From positions 558,001 through 622,000 of the forward strand of contig NZ_JAVJQO010000006.1 of the NCBI RefSeq assembly GCF_040218225.1: a DNA stretch of 64,000 nt, given 5' to 3'. Under the pieces are notes generated by a model that saw only the letters and a list, made by a program, of their open reading frames with translations, was not told where the DNA came from and made no database searches. Source of the stretch: Gracilimonas sp. Lineage in GTDB: Bacteria; Bacteroidota; Rhodothermia; Balneolales; Balneolaceae. Position numbers and translations under genes: made by a program. Shown piece by piece: positions 39,574 through 47,100 of this stretch; within the stretch, counting starts at the first letter, position 1; each line of letters opens with the position of its first letter.

Positions 39574-40155
39574 TTACACTTCAATCCCAATCAACTCAGG
39601 GTGACGGCTGATTACCCAAATAGCAAGTGCATCATAAATACTGTGCCAGGTAATTACCAAAAGCAGGCTTTCGGAGAAGTGATAAGTGAAACCCAATGCC
39701 AATCCAATCAAAGTGGTAATAACAAAGTAACCGACTGAGGCAAAGTGAAGTAATCCAAATCCAATGGCTCCAGCCAATATCGCAAGCTCAATCGACATGA
39801 AACCAGATAGCCAGGTTTGTAGGAATCCCCTGAAAAAAACCTCCTCTCCAATTCCCGCCATCAACGACAAAATCAGGACCTGTCCAACATTCATATTCTT
39901 AAACATAGGACGGAGCTGAGCTAAAATTGGTTTAAGAGATTTCGCAATTGGCAACCGACTCATCCCAGCTAAAATAATGTATAACAAAACACCAATCGCA
40001 GCTCCTAGCAAAAGAGAATAACCTATGCCACCAGTAGCAAATGACCATGGTGTTTTAGTAAAGTGAAGTAACGCTGCTCCGAGAATCAGACAGAATGCGG
40101 GAGCTGATATCATAGCTAACAACGAAGGAGTTTCTGCAGTTTGGTTGGTATCCAT
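39574..40155 (-). CDS. CPBP-family intramembrane metalloprotease (CAAX/Abi)
   Basis: 193-residue polytopic protein with the three CPBP motifs: GEEVFFRG (E104, E105, R109), FGLLHF (H137) and WHSIYDAL (H171, with Asp175 where Asn is more usual). These residues bind metal and cleave within the membrane in Rce1 relatives. Roles in the family include prenyl-protein processing and bacteriocin self-immunity. None is shown here. Single gene. Confidence 0.9.
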   Translation of the reverse strand: MDTNQTAETPSLLAMISAPAFCLILGAALLHFTKTPWSFATGGIGYSLLLGAAIGVLLYIILAGMSRLPIAKSLKPILAQLRPMFKNMNVGQVLILSLMAGIGEEVFFRGFLQTWLSGFMSIELAILAGAIGFGLLHFASVGYFVITTLIGLALGFTYHFSESLLLVITWHSIYDALAIWVISRHPELIGIEV

Positions 40156-40263
40156 CTCAATAAATTTTAAGAAATTTAAATTACCAGCCTCCCTACGAGC
40201 AAAAATCTATGGTGTTGCGAAACATCATTTCAACAGAATAATCATCCTTCACTCCCTAAAAAA

Positions 40264-41526
40264 CTATTCCACAACATCTTGTTCATAGCTCTTCATCGCC
40301 AGGAGAAAACAAAAAGTGGCCAACACCCCACAAATCGTAAATACCAACAGCAGCGCTTTTGAAGGTCCATAAACTCCGGTAAAGATATGATCGATCATCC
40401 AGCCAGTTATGGGCGGACCAATCCCAAACCCCACGATACTCACCACAAATAAATAGACCGCGCCGGCCATTCCACGCATGTCGGATTTCACAAAATACTG
40501 GATGAGGGCGGCAGCCACTCCGTTGTAAGAAGAGGAAATCACGTTGGCGAATCCAACGAGCAGAAAAGCCAACAATGCTGACTCTGCCATCAACCCGAAA
40601 TAGTAAAACGGTAATCCACCCAGCGCGGCTACAATACCCATGACAAAGCGTTTTTCGGATCCCCATTTTTTAGCGAAATAATCAGCCAGCCAGCCCGAGG
40701 CATTCACGCTTAATCCTGTCGCAAACATAAACCAGCCGTATTGTGAGATCAGCGAAGGCATTTCAAATGTATCATTAAGCACCGTTCCGATGAAAGCGAG
40801 AATGGTATATCCGCTCAGGGCCAGCAGGGAAAATCCAGCAAGGTGATACCGCACCGTTTTCTTTTGAAGGATGAATGTTAAGACGTTGAAAAAGTCAGTT
40901 ACCGAACGCTTATCCTCTTTTGATATTCGTTTCGGTTCCCGAATTAACAGGAATCCAATGACCACTAATATCAGACCCGGCCAACCTACAGTTTTCATTG
41001 CTACCCGCCAGTCGTAGAGTTCGGCAACCGAGCCGCCAATCAGAAATGACAAACCAACACCCACAAATATCCCGGATGCATATAAAGAGAAAACCCGCGC
41101 TCTTTTTTCGGGAGGAAAGTAATCAGCCAGTAAAGAATACACGGCCGGACTCAGTGCCGACTGGCTTACTCCTACAAAAAAACGGGCCGTTACCAGGAAT
41201 ATAAATGAGCTGGCAAAACCACTGACTACCGTCATCAGGCTCCAGATCAATAACCCGACGAGAATAATTCGTTTTCGTGAAAACTGATCGGCAAACCAGC
41301 CCATGAATATTCCACAGATGGCATAAATCAGAGAAAAAGCTGGTCCGTATAGCAACCCGATTTGCGTATTCGAAAATCCAAGGTCGTCGCGAATAGCCGT
41401 TCCCAGCACCGCCACAATCTGCCGGTCTACAAAGCTGGAGATATAAATCAGAAATAGCAGTCCCAACACCAGCCATGCATAGAATTTGGGCGATTTTGCT
41501 TCGAGCTTTTCATAAATGAATTTCAT
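40264..41526 (-). CDS. MFS transporter (spinster-like)
   Basis: 420-residue major facilitator with about 12 spans. The TM1 motif ISSFVDRQIVAVL and the loop GWFADQFSRKR (residues about 79-89) are the usual MFS signatures. PPEKRARVFSLYASGIFVGVG lies in the first half. The FVDRQ motif is typical of spinster-like carriers. Substrate unknown. Transcribed alone, with a repeat-filled intergenic region upstream. Confidence 0.9.
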   Translation of the reverse strand: MKFIYEKLEAKSPKFYAWLVLGLLFLIYISSFVDRQIVAVLGTAIRDDLGFSNTQIGLLYGPAFSLIYAICGIFMGWFADQFSRKRIILVGLLIWSLMTVVSGFASSFIFLVTARFFVGVSQSALSPAVYSLLADYFPPEKRARVFSLYASGIFVGVGLSFLIGGSVAELYDWRVAMKTVGWPGLILVVIGFLLIREPKRISKEDKRSVTDFFNVLTFILQKKTVRYHLAGFSLLALSGYTILAFIGTVLNDTFEMPSLISQYGWFMFATGLSVNASGWLADYFAKKWGSEKRFVMGIVAALGGLPFYYFGLMAESALLAFLLVGFANVISSSYNGVAAALIQYFVKSDMRGMAGAVYLFVVSIVGFGIGPPITGWMIDHIFTGVYGPSKALLLVFTICGVLATFCFLLAMKSYEQDVVE

Positions 41527-41615
41527 GGCTCCAAAGATAGAGCACAGATTGGTAGTATTGAAATTTTTAGGGGGTTATTGAACACGGATGCCGCTGATGG
41601 TCTCCGATCTGTGTT

Positions 41616-41706
41616 GTCATCTCGGCCGAAAGCGCGAGCCCCAGTTGCTTGATATAACTTAAAGATGTAATTCTGGCAACAAGATTCCTGCCTCCGCAGG
41701 AATGAC
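41616..41706. repeat. Dispersed palindromic intergenic repeat, copy 2
   Basis: Bounded by GTCATCTCGG and CAGGAATGAC. The right arm tip CCTGCCTCCGCAGG is nearly identical to the left tip of copy 3 (CCTGCGAAGGCAGG at 49.9 kb). Inner AGTTGC / GCAACA arms correspond as well. Confidence 0.7.
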
Positions 41707-41747
41707 GGTTGTAACTAACATTATTGCTAAAAACCACAATCCTGTTA

Positions 41748-41816
41748 ATCCTCTAATCCCACAAATCAAGGTTCACAATGCGTATCTTCGAACCATGATT
41801 TACAGGATTATAGGAT
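41748..41816. repeat. Long imperfect hairpin repeat before asd
   Basis: Two 27-base arms (41748-41774 and 41790-41816) pair with about five mismatches around a 15-base loop. The shared core includes TAATCC, AAATCA and GGTTC. It looks like a member of a different dispersed repeat family from the GTCAT type. Confidence 0.65.
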
Positions 41817-42002
41817 TCCCTTGATAATTAGCCGCATCTGTGTTATCCGTGTTCTATTCCCCGCTTTGTCAAGGGCACATATTTATTACTAACGCGCATC
41901 AATCTTATAGAAAAAACCTTTAATAAAAGTATCACATAAGGGATACAGAATGCTTATTTTTCAGGCTCATTAAATTTTGATTTAAATACTCACTCAATCA
42001 CA

Positions 42003-43055
42003 ATGATGAAAGTTGGAATTCTGGGCGCTACCGGTGCCGTTGGACAAAAATTTATTCGCTTGCTTCAGGGACATCCCTGGTTTGAAATTGAAGCCCTTGG
42101 TGCTTCGGAACGCTCAGCAGGCAAAAAGTATAAAGACGCCGCCAACTGGATTGAGGATGTGGTGCTTCCTGAGCATATCAAGGAAACAACGGTAAAAAAT
42201 TGCGAGCCGGCTGAATTCAGCGAAGTGGATTTTGTGTTCTCAGGACTGGATTCCTCTGTGGCTGGTGACATCGAGAAAGCTTTTGCGGAAGCAGGTATCC
42301 CGGTTATTTCGAATGCCAAAAATTACCGACAGGATCCCACCGTTCCGTTACTAATACCGGAAATCAATCCGGATCATGCCAATCTCATCAAGACCCAAAC
42401 TTTTTCAAAAGACGGTTCGGGCTGGATTGTGACCAACCCAAATTGCGTGGCCGTGCCTTTATCTCTGGCGCTAAAACCACTGCATGATTTATTCGGCATC
42501 GACGCACTAATTTTAACCACGATGCAGGCGGTTTCCGGAGCCGGATATCCCGGAGTAGCTAGTCTGGACATCTTAGGAAATGTGGTGCCCTTTATTTCCG
42601 GAGAGGAACCGAAAGTAGGCCCTGAAACCCGCAAGCTTTTGAGCACCTTGGATGGGGAAACACTCAAACTTCCAAAGTTTCCCGTTCAGGCAACGGCTAC
42701 ACGAGTTCCTTCCATCAATGGGCATATGATTTCAGCTACGGTTAAGCTCGAAAATCCTCCTTCTGATTTGGAAGAACTCAAAGAAGCATACAAGCATTAT
42801 AAAAATCCGGTTGGAGAACTTGATCTCCCCTTTTCACCTAAAGCGTTGTACAAACTTCATGAAGAGGAAAAATATCCTCAGCCCCGCCTTCACGCCGATT
42901 GGGAAAATGGGATGCAACTGCATTTGGGCCGGCTCAGAAAAGCAGAAGTATTTGACGTCAGCTTTGTAGCGATGGCTCATAACACTATTCGTGGTGCAGC
43001 TGGCGGAGCTATTTTAAATGCGGAATTACTGACCAAGAAAGGATTCCTGAAATAG
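42003..43055 (+). CDS. asd: Aspartate-semialdehyde dehydrogenase (archaeal/fungal type)
   Basis: 350-residue NADPH enzyme that reduces aspartyl phosphate to aspartate semialdehyde for lysine, threonine, methionine and diaminopimelate. The NADP loop GILGATGAVGQ is at residues 5-15. The nucleophile is in TNPNCVAVP (C148), and the base is His241 in SINGHMIS. Length and the DILGNVVPFISGEE segment fit the archaeal/fungal-type subgroup rather than the E. coli enzyme. Two ATGs lie in tandem at the start, and either could be used. Confidence 0.93.
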   Translation: MMKVGILGATGAVGQKFIRLLQGHPWFEIEALGASERSAGKKYKDAANWIEDVVLPEHIKETTVKNCEPAEFSEVDFVFSGLDSSVAGDIEKAFAEAGIPVISNAKNYRQDPTVPLLIPEINPDHANLIKTQTFSKDGSGWIVTNPNCVAVPLSLALKPLHDLFGIDALILTTMQAVSGAGYPGVASLDILGNVVPFISGEEPKVGPETRKLLSTLDGETLKLPKFPVQATATRVPSINGHMISATVKLENPPSDLEELKEAYKHYKNPVGELDLPFSPKALYKLHEEEKYPQPRLHADWENGMQLHLGRLRKAEVFDVSFVAMAHNTIRGAAGGAILNAELLTKKGFLK

Positions 43056-43065
43056 CGAACGTTCA

Positions 43066-43464
43066 TCAATCATGCTCCATATCTCCGAGGCGTTTCTGTG
43101 ACATATACAGATTTAGTTTAGTCGAAAACCGAATCGCCTCGTTTTTATCATTTCTTTTGATATTCAATTTAACCCTTCCCTGATCACTACCTGGCAGCGG
43201 TTCAAAAAACGCCCATTGATTCGCCTCCAGGATCAACTTCCCGCCAGAGAAAAATAAAAACCCTTTTTTATACTCTATCTTTTTGATGTGATCGAGCTGA
43301 ATAGAAAACTTGGAGAGGTTACTCAGTCCATTGCCCATCATATCGTACACCTTGTATTCAAAGAGTAGTTCGCCATCCATGAAACTCAGGATCCCCTTCA
43401 CCTCTTTGACCTTCACATTCACATCATCAGTTTCATACATCGAATAGTTAAAAGGGATGCTCAT
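43066..43464 (-). CDS. Uncharacterised protein, paralogue of upstream neighbour
   Basis: 132 residues, no signal peptide or membrane span. Beta-rich, with a middle stretch IKKIEYKKGFLFFSGGKLILEA that parallels the neighbour's LDMFEFKKGWFSGKLILHG. A helical end (STKLNLYMSQKRLGDMEHD) parallels SSNMNLKLSEQKLNELED. I recognise no family. The strand pattern recalls a PH-like barrel, but this is a guess. It starts 3 bases after the paralogue stops. Confidence 0.7.
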   Translation of the reverse strand: MSIPFNYSMYETDDVNVKVKEVKGILSFMDGELLFEYKVYDMMGNGLSNLSKFSIQLDHIKKIEYKKGFLFFSGGKLILEANQWAFFEPLPGSDQGRVKLNIKRNDKNEAIRFSTKLNLYMSQKRLGDMEHD

Positions 43465-43467
43465 AAC

Positions 43468-43845
43468 TTAATCTTCCAATTCATTTAGTTTTTGCTCAGA
43501 CAATTTCAGATTCATATTTGAAGAAATATTAGCGGCCACATCCCGGTGTTTTCGTTTTACTTTTAACACCCGTTCTGTTAAATCTTTACCAGGAAGCTCA
43601 CCAAAAGATGTGGCCCTTTTCCCATGCAAAATTAGTTTTCCGCTGAACCACCCTTTTTTAAACTCAAACATATCCAGCTCGGAAAGTGGAATCTTAACGG
43701 TCTTAAGTTCAGACTGATAAGCTTCAACCACGGCGTCTTTTTTCTGAAATTCAAACACCAGATTTTCACCTTCCACGCGCAGAATTCCCTCCACTTTCAT
43801 GAATCCGCCGTTTAAATTTTCGATAGAAAAAGGAAGACTTCGCAT
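43468..43845 (-). CDS. Uncharacterised protein, paralogue of downstream neighbour
   Basis: 125 residues, cytosolic in appearance. Begins MRSLPFSIENLNGGFMKVEG and shares the KKG-x(2-5)-GKLIL core and terminal N(M/L)xLxxxQKL helix with the next gene. The pair evidently arose by tandem duplication and is probably co-translated. The FEFKKGWFSGKLIL segment recalls membrane- or ligand-binding beta proteins of the GRAM/PH kind, without proof. Confidence 0.7.
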   Translation of the reverse strand: MRSLPFSIENLNGGFMKVEGILRVEGENLVFEFQKKDAVVEAYQSELKTVKIPLSELDMFEFKKGWFSGKLILHGKRATSFGELPGKDLTERVLKVKRKHRDVAANISSNMNLKLSEQKLNELED

Positions 43846-44112
43846 ATGCGTTATTGATTTTTAATGATTTAGACATTGTTTAAAAAACTTCTAAAAAAGT
43901 ACAAAAAATCTGTAAGGAGTGCGCGTTTCATCGCTCTAACTAAACAGCTAACAAAGAGAAAACTAATCATTGCCTTGAGAATGACACAACATTCTCAATG
44001 TCCTTCCAGGGGTAAGAGGTGGAACATCCTTTTACCCTATTTTTTTATCGGGGTATTTTTTTCTGCAAGTCATTAAACAATTGATTTAATTGACTTAATT
44101 AATTTTTCGAGC

Positions 44113-47100
44113 ATGAGGGTACTGCTATTAACGATATTATGGGGACTGCCCTGCATCGTTTTCGGGCAACAGGTCAACTTCGAAGATGATTTTTCGGATC
44201 AGGATATTTCAGGCTGGTCAGGAGATACCGGAAATTTCATCTTTTCGGAAGAAAACGGCAACATTCTGCTTCAGCAAAATGCTTCCGGCGCCGGCATTTC
44301 TTACCTGAGCATACCATCTACAAATACCGCCGGGTATTGGGAATTCTTTATAAGGTTTGATGGATTTAGTCCCTCTGACGGAAATAAAGCAGAAGTATAC
44401 CTGATGAGCGATAGTCAGGATTTGACCACAGCCCTCAACGGATACAAACTTCGGGGCGGGGAAAATGGCAGCGAAGATGTCTTTCGGTTATTCAGAATTA
44501 CCAATGGCAGTGAACAAAATGAAATCCTGACGGGCTCTACAGATATCAGTTCAGGTGGAGATTTCCGCGTTAAAGTAACCCGGGACGTTTCCGGCAACTG
44601 GACGCTTGAAGTAGGTCAAGGTTATGCAGGCGCGCTCACTGTTGAAGACACCGGAACCGACAACACCTATTCTTCTGCCTCTTTCTTTGGATTTAAGAAC
44701 ACCTATTCTTCCACCCGCTCCAATCTTTTCTACTACGATTTCAAAATTGACATCCCTCCTATTGAAGTAAGCTCTGTCTCTGTAGTCAACGAAACAGAAA
44801 TTGATGTCGCCTTCTCAAGAAGTATTGACTTTACTACCGTACAGTCGTCTGATTTTGTACTAAATCCCGGGGGCATAAATCCCCAATCTGTAAATCAGCA
44901 AAGTGGGGATACCATCCGTATTTCTTTTTCTTCGGCTATTTCCAGCGGACCGAATTCTCTCACCATTTCGGGAATTGAAGATGGTGCCAATGAAACTTCC
45001 CTGGCAGATACTACTTTTTCGTTTTTTGTATATGATGAATATCAGGCCGGAGATGTTATCATCAACGAGTTTCTGAAGGACCCGCCTCCCGGAACCGCAG
45101 AATATGTTGAGCTTCGAAATACCTCATCCCGGTATCTCAACCTCCAGAACTGGCAGCTTGGAGATAACAATTCCCTGAGTACGCTTTCTTTTACCGATTT
45201 CACTCTGCTTCCTGATAGTTTCGTCGTTATTTCATCTGATACTTCGACTCTGAATAATTTTTATGGGGAAGCGTATTATCTGCAGACTCCGCTGCCTGCT
45301 TTCAACAATGGGGAAGATCAAATTCGGCTTTTTGATGAGAACGGTGTTTCCATCGACTCCCTGCAGTATGACTCTGAATGGGGAGGCGAAGATGTGGCAC
45401 TGGAACGCCGGAATCCATTCGTATCTTCTTTTTTTAAGGAGAATTGGGGGAATAGTCCAAATCCTGATTTTGGAACACCCGGCACTTCCAATCAAATTCA
45501 ACCCGACAACACCCCGCCATTTATTCTCTCATTAGAAGTTGAAGACAGTGAAACGTTATTACTGATCGTTTCGGAGCGTTTGGAGTCGGGTTCTGCTCAA
45601 AATTTGAGTAATTATGTACTGAGTCAAAATCCTAAACCCGGCGCAGGTACTCCTGCTCTTCCCGGAATTTCAGCCATCAATCAGCTGGCATCAGACACCC
45701 TGCGAATTACATTGGATGGAGAATTGCAGGAATACAATGGAACCTGGACATTAACCACCAATAATCTCACCGATATTTTTGGAAACACTACTACCCGGGA
45801 AGTGGAGTTCAACTACTTTGTGATCTTTACGGCTGAGCCAAGTCAGGTTGTCATCAATGAATTTATGTATGATCCCGCTGATGGTTTTTCGGAATTCATA
45901 GAACTCTACAACCACTCCGATAGTTCGTTCAACCTTCAAAACTGGACGTTCAGTGATAATACCGGAGATGATGAAACCATCGTTAACAGCACCTTTGTAC
46001 TACCTGCCGGAGAGTATGTAATCCTCACTCCTGATAGCACCATCGCTACTTCCTTTCCCGACATTTCCCTCATTGATATGGGAAGCCGGTTTTCCTCCCT
46101 GAATAACAGTTCAGATGCCATTATTATCAAAAATAAGAATGGAATTATCATCGATTCCCTTTCTTACAAAAATGACTGGGGCGGTGAAGAAATTTCTTTG
46201 GAAAGAAGAACCCCTGAGGTAAACGGAACCTACAGAGAAAATTGGGGAGACTCCCCTTCAGAAAACTTAGCCACTCCCGGAGCCATAAATGAGATTACTG
46301 AGGATACAAATCCACCAGAACTTATTGAAGTTTCCCTAATCGAAGATGACATTGTCCGGGTTATCTACTCAGAAAGGGTACAAATAGGACCTGCAGAAAA
46401 CACAGGTAACTATATGCTGTCTGGAGAATCTCCAACTCTGCCGGGGCTTGAATCGGTCTCTGTTATTGCTCCAGATACCATTTTTCTTCAGTATGACACA
46501 GAATTTCAAAGCCCGGCAGAGGGAATTACCTATGTGCTTGATGTTTCTAACCAAATTGATGTTTTCGGAAATGTATCGGCCACCCTTTCCTCTTCTTTCT
46601 TTTTGATTGAATACGCTAAAGCTGATTCAGGAGAAGTAGCTCTTAATGAGTTTATGTATGATCCAACAGAAGGATTCTCAGAATTTGTGGAGCTGGTAAA
46701 TCGTACCGACAGCTCCTTCAATCTGCAGGGCTGGACGTTCAATGATAATTCCGGAAACAAACGGGTCATATCGGATACAGCTTATACTTTCCCTCCAAAC
46801 TCTTATCTGGTTCTTCTCCCCGACAGCACCCTCTTTGAGATATATCCCAATATACCTGCACTTTCAATCGGCAGTCGCTTTTCATCATTAAATAACTCCA
46901 GTGACGCCATTGTAATCAGGAATGAAAGCGGAGCACTTATTGACTCCCTCACCTATACATCTGACTGGGGCGGAAATGAACGCTCGCTGGAACGAAGAAG
47001 TCTTGACTATGCAGCTACTCTGCAACCCAACTGGGGTGATTCACCTGCTGAGGAAAGCGCCACCCCCGGAACTCCCAATCAGATCCAGCAAGATGACATT

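Larger units (their letters stand above)
41527..42002. other. 476-base gene-free region filled with palindromic repeats
   Basis: No open frame of note. It holds a small hairpin (AACACGGAT 41581-41589 / ATCTGTGTT 41607-41615), the repeat copy at 41616-41706, a larger hairpin at 41748-41816, and a TCTGTGTTATCCGTGTTCT segment near 41840. The last 100 bases must contain the asd promoter, but I see no clear match to it. Confidence 0.7.

Noticed and set aside
43876-44076. 66-codon very basic frame before the LTD giant gene
   Set aside because: Needs a TTG start, has no ribosome site or recognisable motif, and lies where the promoter of the next gene must be. Left out, though translation cannot be excluded.
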